DNA of 64,000 nt from NCBI RefSeq assembly GCF_027797205.1, contig NZ_CP115607.1:496001-560000 (forward strand). The letters are read 5' to 3'. A model generated the notes under the pieces. That model searched no databases and was not told the origin of the DNA. It was given only the letters and a program-made list of their open reading frames with translations. The first letter of the stretch is position 1, and the number at the start of each line of letters is the position of its first letter. Shown in pieces: positions 45,532 to 53,506 of the stretch. The translations under genes and the position numbers were made by a program. This stretch comes from Campylobacter sp. VBCF_01 NA2. Its GTDB lineage: Bacteria > Campylobacterota > Campylobacteria > Campylobacterales > Campylobacteraceae.

Positions 45532-46017
45532 CTAAATTTTAGCGAATTTTACCAGCTTTGGATTTGCGATTTTTTGGTAATCTTTCGCGTCTAAAATCAC
45601 CGAGTGATCGAGCAAGCCTGCGTTAAATGCGATTTCGTCATATCGCTCAAAAAGCGCAGGGTCGCAGACTAAAACTAGCTTTTCGTGGAAGCTAAACGGC
45701 GGCACAGAGCCAAAAACGCAATCACTTAGCTCCAACCCCTCTGCTGGCGATACTAGCGAAGCACGATTTCGCTCAAACGCCCTTGCTAGCGCGCCCAGAT
45801 CTGCTTGCATATCGGCTGGAAGCACAGCTAGGGCATAGATTTTTTCTTCGCCACCTTTTAGGGTGCAAATTAGAGCTTTTGCACCCTGTCCAAGCTCGGT
45901 GCCTCTTACCTTGGCAACCTCTGCGCTAGTGCCTACGCTATCGTGAGTTACGACGCGAAATTTTGCCCCATTAGCCTCTAAAATTTCAACGATTTTATTA
46001 AAAATTTTCTCGCTCAT
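45532..46017 (-). CDS. YbaK/EbsC-type aminoacyl-tRNA deacylase
   Basis: Start ATG 46017 after AAGGATTGAAA; the frame also has an upstream TTG at 46023. About 161 residues. Visible family pattern: THDSVGTSAEVAKVRG (substrate-cleft region), GAKALICTLKG (the conserved K of the KxL motif), VLPADMQADLGALAR and FGSVPPFSF. This is the stand-alone INS-like editing domain that hydrolyses mischarged tRNA (for example Cys- or Ala-tRNA-Pro). The specificity is not deducible. Confidence 0.85.
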   Translation of the reverse strand: MSEKIFNKIVEILEANGAKFRVVTHDSVGTSAEVAKVRGTELGQGAKALICTLKGGEEKIYALAVLPADMQADLGALARAFERNRASLVSPAEGLELSDCVFGSVPPFSFHEKLVLVCDPALFERYDEIAFNAGLLDHSVILDAKDYQKIANPKLVKFAKI

Positions 46018-46108
46018 TTTCAATCCTTTTTAAATTTTAAAAGCTCAATTTTACCAAAATTTCATAGAGTTTTTGATACTATCGCACGCAAAATTTTAAA
46101 GGAAAAAT

Positions 46109-47980
46109 ATGAATTATGATGTGATAGTTATAGGCGGCGGACACGCTGGAATCGAAGCTGCGCTAGCAAGCGCGAAAATGGGCGTGCGCACACTTTTGAT
46201 TACGATTTTAGTCGAGCAATTAGGTGCTGCAAGCTGTAATCCTGCAATCGGAGGCCTAGCTAAGGGGCATTTGGTCAAAGAACTCGACGCTCTTGGCGGT
46301 CAAATGGGGCGCACTACCGATGAGTGCGGTATTCAATTTCGCATACTAAACGAGAGCAAAGGCCCAGCTGTGCGTGGTTCGCGTGCGCAAATCGATATGG
46401 ATAAATACCGCATTTATATGCGAAATTTGCTTTTAAACACGCCAAATTTGGAGCTTACGCAAGAGATCGCAACCGAAATTTTAAGCGAAAATCGTGATGA
46501 TGAAATCATCGTGCGAGGTGTGAAAACCCACCTTGGCAACGAATACACCGCCAAAAAGGTCGTCATCACCACCGGCACATTTTTAAACGGCCTTGTGCAT
46601 GTGGGCGAAAGCACCATAGAAGCGGGGCGCGTGGGCGAATTACCATCGAAAAATCTCTCAAATTCGCTCAAATCTTTCGGGCTAAAAATGGGCAGGCTCA
46701 AAACCGGCACCTGCCCTAGAATTGACGCAAAAACAATTGATTTTAGCGTCTTGGAGCGTCAAGACGGCGACGAAAATCCAAAGCCATTTAGCTTCCGCAC
46801 CGAAAATTTCGCGCCAAATCAGCTTCCATGCTACATCGCCTACACAAACGAAAAAACCCACGAGATAATCAGCTCAAATTTCGCCCGCGCGCCGATGTTT
46901 ACTGGGCAAATTTCAAGCACAGGACCAAGGTATTGCCCTAGCATAGAAACCAAAATTTACGAATTCCCAGATAGAGAGCGCCACCATGTCTTCGTCGAGC
47001 CCCAGACTGCACAGGCTAGCGAGTATTATGTCAATGGACTTTCGACTTCGCTTCCTTACGATGTGCAAGTTGGCTTTATCCGCTCGATTAAGGGCTTTGA
47101 AAACGCCAAAATCGTGCGCCCAGGATACGCTATCGAATACGATTATGTCGATCCAACTGAGCTCAAACACTCTTTGGAGTGCAAAAAGGTCTCGGGGCTG
47201 TATCTTGGCGGACAGATTAATGGCACCACAGGCTACGAGGAGGCTGGGGCGCAGGGGCTTATGGCGGGTATTAACGCAGGTCTTGCCGTGCGCGCCAAAG
47301 AGCCACTAATCTTGCGCCGTGATGAGGCTTATATCGGCGTGCTGATTGATGACTTGGTCACCAAAGGCACGAAAGAGCCATACAGAATGTTCACTTCGCG
47401 CGCCGAGTTTAGGCTACTTTTGCGCGAGGATAACGCGATTTTGCGCCTTGGCAAATATGGCCACGAAATAGGGCTGATTGATGATGAAATTTATAGCAAA
47501 ATTTGCAAGATTGAGGGCGAGACGAGGGCTGGCGTGGAGTTTTTAGAGGCCAAAGAACTCACGCCAAACAAGGCAAATTTGGCGTTTTTAGCAGAGCTTG
47601 GCGAGGAGCCGATAAGCCAAAATGTAAGCTTGCAAAAAATCGTAGCCAGAAAGAGCTTTACAAAAGAGAAATTAAAGTCGCTTGATCCGATTTTTGCGGG
47701 ATTTTGCGATGAGAGTTTGGAGCAAATTTTAGTCGAGTGCAAATACAAACACTACATCGCCGAACAGCGCGCCAGTATTGATAAAATGAAGGATATGCTA
47801 AGTGTGAAAATCCCTGCGGACTTCGATTTTCGCGCGGTTAGCGGGCTTAGCAATGAAGTGGTCGAAAAACTCGAAAAATTTGCCCCGCCGACGCTGTTTG
47901 CTGCAAGCGAGATTTCAGGTGTAACACCTGCCGCGATTGATATTTTGCACATTTATATCAAAATGCGCGGGAAAAAATAA
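46109..47980 (+). CDS. mnmG: tRNA U34 carboxymethylaminomethyl-modifying enzyme, FAD subunit
   Basis: With MnmE it installs cmnm5 (or nm5) on wobble uridine 34. N-terminal FAD site [14 protein letters not shown]; family segments [34 protein letters not shown], and [13 protein letters not shown]-like [19 protein letters not shown]; the C-terminal helical domain binds MnmE and tRNA ([12 protein letters not shown]). 623 residues, normal. Followed by a 500-bp non-coding block that starts with a hairpin. Confidence 0.97.
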   Translation: MNYDVIVIGGGHAGIEAALASAKMGVRTLLITILVEQLGAASCNPAIGGLAKGHLVKELDALGGQMGRTTDECGIQFRILNESKGPAVRGSRAQIDMDKYRIYMRNLLLNTPNLELTQEIATEILSENRDDEIIVRGVKTHLGNEYTAKKVVITTGTFLNGLVHVGESTIEAGRVGELPSKNLSNSLKSFGLKMGRLKTGTCPRIDAKTIDFSVLERQDGDENPKPFSFRTENFAPNQLPCYIAYTNEKTHEIISSNFARAPMFTGQISSTGPRYCPSIETKIYEFPDRERHHVFVEPQTAQASEYYVNGLSTSLPYDVQVGFIRSIKGFENAKIVRPGYAIEYDYVDPTELKHSLECKKVSGLYLGGQINGTTGYEEAGAQGLMAGINAGLAVRAKEPLILRRDEAYIGVLIDDLVTKGTKEPYRMFTSRAEFRLLLREDNAILRLGKYGHEIGLIDDEIYSKICKIEGETRAGVEFLEAKELTPNKANLAFLAELGEEPISQNVSLQKIVARKSFTKEKLKSLDPIFAGFCDESLEQILVECKYKHYIAEQRASIDKMKDMLSVKIPADFDFRAVSGLSNEVVEKLEKFAPPTLFAASEISGVTPAAIDILHIYIKMRGKK

Positions 47981-47981
47981 A

Positions 47982-48000
47982 GGAAATGCGAAGCATTTCC
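47982..48000 (+). terminator. Hairpin after mnmG
   Basis: An 8-bp stem (GGAAATGC / GCATTTCC) with loop GAA, 2 bp after the mnmG stop; only a weak T content follows, so the terminator call is tentative. Confidence 0.5.
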
Positions 48001-48015
48001 GTAAAAATAAAACCA

Positions 48016-48050
48016 GCTAAATTTAAAAAGCAACGCTTTTTAAATTTAGC
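48016..48050. repeat. 16-bp perfect inverted repeat
   Basis: Arms GCTAAATTTAAAAAGC / GCTTTTTAAATTTAGC with a 3-nt loop (AAC). No gene spans it. May be a second terminator-like structure or part of a repeat element. Confidence 0.7.
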
Positions 48051-48081
48051 CACTTCTAAGGTTTCACAGGGGTGGGGGTTG

Positions 48082-48128
48082 GTAAGGGGGAGGGTAGCGT
48101 CTCCTAAAAAGCGCGCCCTCCCCCTTAC
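48082..48128. repeat. GC-rich 13-bp inverted repeat
   Basis: Arms GTAAGGGGGAGGG / CCCTCCCCCTTAC with a 21-nt loop. Unusually G-rich for this genome and embedded in the AT-rich 47981-48478 gap. Confidence 0.75.
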
Positions 48129-48209
48129 AGAGAATTTCACGGCGCAGGTTAAATTCAAAAAATCGTTCAATGCAAAATTTAGGTTGAATTTTACTCTGAA
48201 TTTTACTGG

Positions 48210-48345
48210 ATTGCTTCGAAAACTTCGTTTTCTCGCAATGACACGGAATTTGCATTTTGGTAATTTTCGCTCGTAGATTGCTTCGCTTTCTGCGAAAGCT
48301 CGCAATGACAGATTTAACAAATTTGCCTGCCATTGTCATTGCGAG
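48210..48345. repeat. ATTGCTTCG...CTCGCAATGACA dispersed-type repeats
   Basis: Two 34-nt copies (48210-48243 and 48277-48310) begin ATTGCTTCG and end CTCGCAATGACA, with imperfect hairpin interiors. A reversed half copy (TGTCATTGCGAG) lies at 48334-48345. This kind of palindromic intergenic repeat is common in diverse bacterial genomes. Together with the hairpins at 47982, 48016 and 48082 it fills the gene-free stretch 47981-48478. Confidence 0.75.
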
Positions 48346-48478
48346 TAAATTTCGGGGCAGTGTTTGGGGGTTGCGCTAGCGAAATGCGAAATTTTAAAAT
48401 TTCAAATTTACCAAATTTAAAATTTATAAAATTTTTTGTGCTTAAATTCTGCGATTAAACAAATTTAAGGACAAAATT

Positions 48479-50041
48479 TTGAAACACTACAAAGGTTTTG
48501 GCAAGCAAATTTTGCTAATGATTATCTTTAATGCAGTTTATAGTGGCGCTGGAATCGCGATTTTAGCGTTTATCAACAAATATTTGTTAGGCGAGGGCGA
48601 GAAAACGACCTCGCTAATTTTTATGTTTTTTGGGCTTTTGGTGCTGTTTTTGGCTCTTTCGGTAGCTTCGCGCGCCGTGCTTTGCGTGATTGAAAACAAC
48701 TTCGTCTTCAACCTGCGCTCAAAGGTCATCAAACAGATAATCGATACGAAATTTGAGCGCATCGAGGCCGCGTCAAAGGCGAATTTGCTGGCGTCGCTAA
48801 GCTCTGATATTTCGCGCCTGACTGACGGATTTATGCGCATTAGCGAGCTAATTCAGGGCGGTATGACGGTCGTGTTCGCTGGAATTTATACGATTTACAT
48901 TTCGCCGAAAATGTTTTTGTTTTTGTTCGTGTGGATCGGCGCGCTGATGATTTTAAACCAGCTAATCATGCGCAAAGTAATGCAAAATTTCGACGCTTAC
49001 CGCAAAAATGAGGACGAGCTTTACAAGAACTATTCTAAGGCAATCGAGGGGCACAAGGAGCTCTCGCTAAACATAAAAAAAGCGCGCTATCTTTACGAAA
49101 ATGAGTTTATCCCAAACGCAAACAATCTGCGCCAAACCTCGCTAAAAGCGCAGGTTTATCAGGCATTTGCGGGGAATTTTATGAGTGTGATGATGCTAGG
49201 CGCTGTGGGTGTGGTGCTGTTTTGGGGGCTAAATGGTGGCGCACAGGCTCTCGCAAATGCCGTAACAATCGCACTTACAATACTATTTTTGCGCGCGCCA
49301 CTAATGATGCTTGTTTTCTCTTTCCCAAGCATTTTGCGCGCCAAAATCGCTTACCAAAAAATCGAGGAATTAGGGCTAGATCCGCATGTGGCAGGATTTG
49401 AAATAAAAAATTTGCCTGCGTGGGAAAAACTCGAATTAAAAAATGTAAGCTTTACCTATAAAAACGGCAAATTTGGCGTGAAAAACCTAAATTTAGCCAT
49501 AAATTCGGGCGAGGTCGTGTTTTTAGTCGGCGAAAACGGCAGCGGCAAATCGACACTGTTTATGATTTTATCTGGGCTTTATGGCGCGCAAGCTGGTGAA
49601 ATACGCGCCGATGGGCGCGCTATATGCGCCGATGAGCTTCGCGCGTATAGCAACAACATAAGCGCGGTTTTTAGCGATTTTTATCTGTTTGATTATATCG
49701 TGGGTGATGAAAATACTGCGCGCGAGTGGTTAGAGATCATGGAAATTTCGCAAAAGGTCAGTATCGAAGGGGGCAAATTTAGCACCACAAATCTCTCCGC
49801 AGGTCAGCGCAAACGCCTAGCACTCGCGGCTGCGCTAAGCGAAGGGCGCAAATTTATCATGCTCGATGAGTGGGCAGCAGATCAAGACCCACACTTTCGC
49901 GCGCACTTTTACGAGTGCATAATCCCAAGGCTCAAAGAGCGCGGATACACGATATTTGCGATAAGTCACGATGATAAATATTTCGGCGTGGCAGATAAAA
50001 TTTATAAAATGAGCGGGGGCGAAATTTCACAAATTCGCTGA
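48479..50041 (+). CDS. ABC exporter half-transporter, cyclic-peptide/siderophore (SyrD/PvdE-YojI) type
   Basis: 520 residues with a fused permease and ATPase; TTG start 6 bp after AAGGA. Six membrane helices (about 1-290), then the nucleotide-binding domain: Walker A GENGSGKST (about 351), signature NLSAGQRKR (about 438), Walker B FIMLDEWAADQDP (about 459). The DEWAADQDP ending and the LSAGQ signature are typical of SyrD/PvdE/YojI-type exporters of microcins and pyoverdine-like peptides. No peptide-synthesis gene is adjacent. Substrate unknown. Preceded by the repeat-rich gap. Confidence 0.83.
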   Translation: MKHYKGFGKQILLMIIFNAVYSGAGIAILAFINKYLLGEGEKTTSLIFMFFGLLVLFLALSVASRAVLCVIENNFVFNLRSKVIKQIIDTKFERIEAASKANLLASLSSDISRLTDGFMRISELIQGGMTVVFAGIYTIYISPKMFLFLFVWIGALMILNQLIMRKVMQNFDAYRKNEDELYKNYSKAIEGHKELSLNIKKARYLYENEFIPNANNLRQTSLKAQVYQAFAGNFMSVMMLGAVGVVLFWGLNGGAQALANAVTIALTILFLRAPLMMLVFSFPSILRAKIAYQKIEELGLDPHVAGFEIKNLPAWEKLELKNVSFTYKNGKFGVKNLNLAINSGEVVFLVGENGSGKSTLFMILSGLYGAQAGEIRADGRAICADELRAYSNNISAVFSDFYLFDYIVGDENTAREWLEIMEISQKVSIEGGKFSTTNLSAGQRKRLALAAALSEGRKFIMLDEWAADQDPHFRAHFYECIIPRLKERGYTIFAISHDDKYFGVADKIYKMSGGEISQIR

Positions 50042-50113
50042 AATTTCGCTATAAATTTTGTCGGATTAATTTTTCTTTGATAAAAATTTAATTTTAATTT
50101 ACAAAATTTAGAT

Positions 50114-50119
50114 TATACT
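50114..50119 (+). promoter_or_regulatory. -10 box (TATACT) for cytochrome c553
   Basis: GATTATACTT lies 31 bp before the ATG; GAAAGGATCG is the ribosome-binding site. Confidence 0.5.
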
Positions 50120-50149
50120 TCACACGCAATTTAACTGAAAGGATCGAAA

Positions 50150-50473
50150 ATGAAAAAGATTTTCATCGCATGTGCTGCATTAGCGGCAATTAGTTCAAGT
50201 GCTTTTGCTGCTGACGGAGAGGCGCTATTCAAAAAATGCGCAGCATGCCACGGCGCAAACGCTGACAAACCTTACCTAGGCGGTAAAGTTCCAGCGCTAA
50301 ACACACTTGCAAAAGACGATATTGTCGCTAGTATCAAAGGCTACAAAGAAGGCACTGTCGGCGACGGCGGTAAGGGCAAATACGGCATGGCTGGCGTAAT
50401 GAAAGGCCAAGTCGCAACACTAGATGACGAGTCAATCGCAGCATTGGCTGATTTCATCGAAAGCAAAAAATAA
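50150..50473 (+). CDS. Periplasmic cytochrome c553-type protein
   Basis: 107 residues. Signal peptide of 20 residues ending SSAFA, then one c-type haem motif C30-A-A-C-H34 and a methionine-containing segment (KYGMAGVMKG, about residue 80) that can provide the sixth ligand. Class I cytochrome c of the short periplasmic type that carries electrons between the bc1 complex and terminal oxidases or reductases. Own promoter and own terminator, so monocistronic. Confidence 0.92.
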   Translation: MKKIFIACAALAAISSSAFAADGEALFKKCAACHGANADKPYLGGKVPALNTLAKDDIVASIKGYKEGTVGDGGKGKYGMAGVMKGQVATLDDESIAALADFIESKK

Positions 50474-50494
50474 TCCCCCTTTTTAATCAATTCT

Positions 50495-50528
50495 AGCCTG
50501 GCGCGTCCCCCTCGCGTCAGGCTTTTTT
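50495..50528 (+). terminator. Rho-independent terminator of cytochrome c553
   Basis: Stem AGCCTGGCGCG / CGCGTCAGGCT (one G-T pair), loop TCCCCCT, six T. 21 bp after the stop codon. Confidence 0.93.
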
Positions 50529-50576
50529 AATTTAATCAAATTTATAATCATTGAAATTTTGAAATTTGGAGCTTTT

Positions 50577-51551
50577 ATGAGCGATTTAAATTTTATAAAC
50601 GAGATGAAAAACAAGGCTATCGCCAGTGAGAATTTAAGCAAAAACGAAGCGTTAAATTTAGCTAAAACTAGCGATTTGGACGCACTTTTGAGCGCGGCAA
50701 ATGAGATTAGGCAAATTTGCTGTGGCGATGAGTTTAATTTTTGCTCGATTATAAATGCGCGTTCTGGCAAATGCTCGGAAGATTGCAAATATTGCGCTCA
50801 GTCTGCGCATTTTAAAACAGGTTGCGAAACTTACTCGCTTTTGGAGACTACGCCCGTTTTGCAAATGGCAGGGCAAAACGAAAAGGCAAAAGTTCATCGC
50901 TTTTCGCTCGTTGCCAGTGGTCGTGGGATAAGAGAAAATGACAAAGATATGCCAAAAATCGAGCAAATTTATCGTGCGCTAAGAGAGCAGACAAATTTGC
51001 ACCTTTGCGCTTCGTTTGGGATTGCCACAAAAGAAGCCTTGCAAAAGCTTAAAGATAGTGGCGTGAAAACCTATCATCATAATTTAGAGACTTCGCGCAG
51101 ATTTTATCCGCGAATTTGCACCACACACAGCTAAGATGATAGAGTGCAAACTATCAAAAACTGCCACGCTGTCGGGCTTGATGTGTGTAGCGGCGGGATT
51201 TTTGGGCTTGGCGAGAGCGTGGAAGACCGCATAGATATGGCGTTTGAGTTGCGAGAACTTGGCGTAAGCTCTGTGCCGATAAACATTTTAATGCCGATTT
51301 CAGGCACTCCGCTTCAAAACTGCGCGCCGCTTAGCGAAGAAGAAATTTTACGCTCTATTGCTGTGTATAGATTTATTTTACCGCGCGTTTATCTGCGTTT
51401 TGCGGGCGGACGCGTAAAGCTTGGTAAAAGTATAGAAAAAGCGCTAAATTCTGGCGTAAATTCGGCTATTACAGGGGATTTTCTCACCACCACCGGCGAT
51501 AGCATAAAAGGCGATATGAAGCTTGTCGCTTCACTTGGATTTAGGATATAA
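50577..51551 (+). pseudogene. bioB: Biotin synthase interrupted by an in-frame stop
   Basis: Radical-SAM enzyme inserting sulfur into dethiobiotin. The full sequence is recognisable from ATG 50577 (GGAG upstream): CSEDCKYCAQSAH radical-SAM cysteines, then YHHNLETSRRFYPRICTTHS, a TAA at 51132-51134, then in the same frame DDRVQTIKNC, CSGGIFGLGES, and the C-terminus. Family members have an aromatic residue at this point, so TAC or TAT to TAA is a one-base change. Both halves remain undisturbed, so the mutation is recent, the codon is read through, or the base is a sequencing error. As written, only 185 residues are made. Confidence 0.85.
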
Positions 51552-51605
51552 ATTTGCGAATTTAAGCTGTTTTTTGTAAAATTTCGCAAAAATTTTGGAG
51601 AAAAA

Positions 51606-52229
51606 ATGTTTAACGGACTAATTAGAGAAATCGCCGAAGTCATTAGTTTTAGCGGAAATTCGCTTCGAATTCGCGCCAAATTTCGCCCTGAGCATATCGG
51701 CGATAGTATCGCCATAAACGGCGCGTGTTTGAGCGTAACGCAAATTTTATCTGACGGCTTTGTCGTGGAGATTTCGAGCGAAACCGCCGCACTCATCGCC
51801 ACGCAAAATTTCAGAGGCAGAGTGCATATCGAACCTGCTATGCGACTTGGAGATCGCATTGACGGGCATTTGGTGCAGGGCCACATCGACGGCGTGGGCG
51901 AAATCACAAAAATCACAAAGCTAAAAAGCGGATATGATTTTTTTATAAATTTGCCAAAAAATTTAATGCCCTTTGTCGCAAACAAAGGCTCGGTCGCAAT
52001 CGACGGCGTTAGCCTAACCATAAACGAAGTCTTGCCTAACGCAATTCGGCTAACCATAATCCCGCAAACTATGAAAGATACGCTATTTGGTGAGTTTCAA
52101 GCAGGGCGAAAGGTAAATGTCGAAACCGATCTGCTCGCAAGATACGCAGCGCGAATTTTGGGCTTTGTGGGCGAGAAAAAAGAGAGTTTGTCGTGGGATC
52201 AGGTGAATTTGATTTCAAGCCTTTATTAA
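51606..52229 (+). CDS. ribE: Riboflavin synthase, alpha subunit
   Basis: Dismutates two 6,7-dimethyl-8-ribityllumazine molecules to riboflavin. N-terminal MFNGLIREIAEV is the classical MFTG(I/L)-type start; two internal lumazine-binding repeats (CLSVTQI...GRVHIEPAMRLGDRIDGHLVQGHIDGVG, then VAIDGVSLTINEV...FQAGRKVNVETDLLARY). 207 residues is the usual length. GGAGAAAAA precedes the ATG. The 3' end overlaps the next gene by 37 bp. Confidence 0.94.
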   Translation: MFNGLIREIAEVISFSGNSLRIRAKFRPEHIGDSIAINGACLSVTQILSDGFVVEISSETAALIATQNFRGRVHIEPAMRLGDRIDGHLVQGHIDGVGEITKITKLKSGYDFFINLPKNLMPFVANKGSVAIDGVSLTINEVLPNAIRLTIIPQTMKDTLFGEFQAGRKVNVETDLLARYAARILGFVGEKKESLSWDQVNLISSLY

Positions 52230-53041
52230 ACGCCTTTAAATTCGGCTTTACCGATAGATTTGGCTTAGCTAACGCAATTTTTAACGATACTGCACCGCGA
52301 AATTTTGACTGCGAAAATTTGGATAAATTTGATAAATTTAACCTTGCTTTTCATGTTGGCGATGAATTTGAAAATGTGCTAAAAAATCGTTTTAAACTAG
52401 CAAATTTACTAAATTTACCAATAAAAAATTTAATTTTTATGAACCAAATTCATAGCGATAAAATTTGCGTTATAGATGAAAATTTTTTGCAAAATTTCCA
52501 CGCTAAATTTGATGAATTTTTTAAATTTGACAAATTTAAAGATGAAAATTTGCAAAGTGAATTTATGAAAATTTTCCCTGAGTGCGACGCAATGATTACA
52601 AATTTGCGTGGCGTGGGACTGTGTGTCATGGTGGCGGATTGTTCGCCTGTTTTGTTGCTCGATGAAAAAAGCGGCGCAGTGGGCGTGGCTCATGCCGGTA
52701 GAGTCGGGGTTACGCAAAAAATCGTAACCAAAACAGCCTTTAAAATGAGTGAAATTTACGGCACGAAAATTTGCGATTTAAGCGTAATCGTGGGGGCAAA
52801 TATAAGGGGCGAGTGCTACGAAGTGGGGAAAATGGACTTGGGAGAATTTAACGCCTTTAAGCGTAGAAATAAATTTGATATGAATTTGGCTTTAAAGGCT
52901 GAATTTGCTGAGCTTGGCATAAAAAAATTCAAATTTAGCAAATTTTGCACTCATTGCGAAAATCATCTTTACTCATACCGCCGAGATGGCGTAACAGGGC
53001 GTTTTTGCGGGTTTGTGGTGAAAAATTTTATAAATATATAG
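52193..53041 (+). CDS. pgeF: Laccase-domain protein, peptidoglycan editing factor PgeF-like
   Basis: 282 residues, YfiH/PgeF (multicopper-polyphenol-oxidase-like) family; E. coli PgeF removes misincorporated residues from muropeptide precursors. Zn-ligand motifs are visible: NQIHSDKI, VMVADCSPVLLL and VAHAGRVGV, although the canonical HAGWRG tryptophan is missing. GTG start at 52193 inside ribE is the only in-frame start before the conserved FGFTDRFG, so I keep it. The lysine and phenylalanine-rich interior reflects AT pressure. The family is clear; activity unproven. Confidence 0.85.
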   Translation: MGSGEFDFKPLLNAFKFGFTDRFGLANAIFNDTAPRNFDCENLDKFDKFNLAFHVGDEFENVLKNRFKLANLLNLPIKNLIFMNQIHSDKICVIDENFLQNFHAKFDEFFKFDKFKDENLQSEFMKIFPECDAMITNLRGVGLCVMVADCSPVLLLDEKSGAVGVAHAGRVGVTQKIVTKTAFKMSEIYGTKICDLSVIVGANIRGECYEVGKMDLGEFNAFKRRNKFDMNLALKAEFAELGIKKFKFSKFCTHCENHLYSYRRDGVTGRFCGFVVKNFINI

Positions 53042-53104
53042 TTGCACAAATGTGTTTAAGAAAAAATATTATAAAATTTGGGATATTTTCATTAAAGGAT
53101 TTAT

Positions 53105-53506
53105 ATGTCAAACAAAACACTAAATTGTCCAATTCGTGGCGAACTGAAAGTTAAAGAAAAAGCCAAAGATGATTTAACTTTTACAGAAGAATATCGTAGA
53201 ATAGAGTGCGTGAAAGAGCTATTAAATTTGGGTTATCCAAAAGAAAGATTTGATTTTGAAAAAATTGTTTGGGATAATTTAGGAAATTCTGGTAGAAATA
53301 ATATACGAGCGGACATTGTTATTTATGATGACGACAAAAAAGAAAAGATTTTTCTAATAGCCGAAATAAAGAGAGATGATGTAAATAAAAAAAATGAAAC
53401 AATAGAAACACAATTAAAGCCACCACTGATAAAAAATAAAGCTACTTATGGAATTTATTATGATGGTGTAGAAAATGTATTTTTAGATGCGGGGGGGGGG
53501 CTATGA
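53105..53506 (+). CDS. Restriction (HsdR_N-like) part of phase-variable R-M gene
   Basis: Reads as the first ~128 codons of one long restriction-modification polypeptide. Contains a PD-(D/E)xK nuclease pattern of the type I HsdR N-terminal kind: ADIVIYDDDKKEKIFLIAEI followed by KRDD, with D, ExK in order. AAAGGATTTAT precedes the ATG. A run of ten G at 53491-53500 puts it out of frame and it stops 6 nt later. With nine (or twelve) G the frame continues into the methylase at ...AGGGYEQEYPF. The DNA is markedly AT-rich compared with flanking genes. Confidence 0.8.
   Translation: MSNKTLNCPIRGELKVKEKAKDDLTFTEEYRRIECVKELLNLGYPKERFDFEKIVWDNLGNSGRNNIRADIVIYDDDKKEKIFLIAEIKRDDVNKKNETIETQLKPPLIKNKATYGIYYDGVENVFLDAGGGL

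Noticed and set aside
47958-48339. Several overlapping frames on both strands downstream of mnmG
   Set aside because: They run through hairpins and intergenic repeats; the products are low-complexity and have no ribosome-binding sites.
53487-53489. ATG next to the G tract as an independent start for the methylase
   Set aside because: It lies within the nuclease-domain coding sequence with no ribosome-binding site; frame shifting at the G tract explains the arrangement better.
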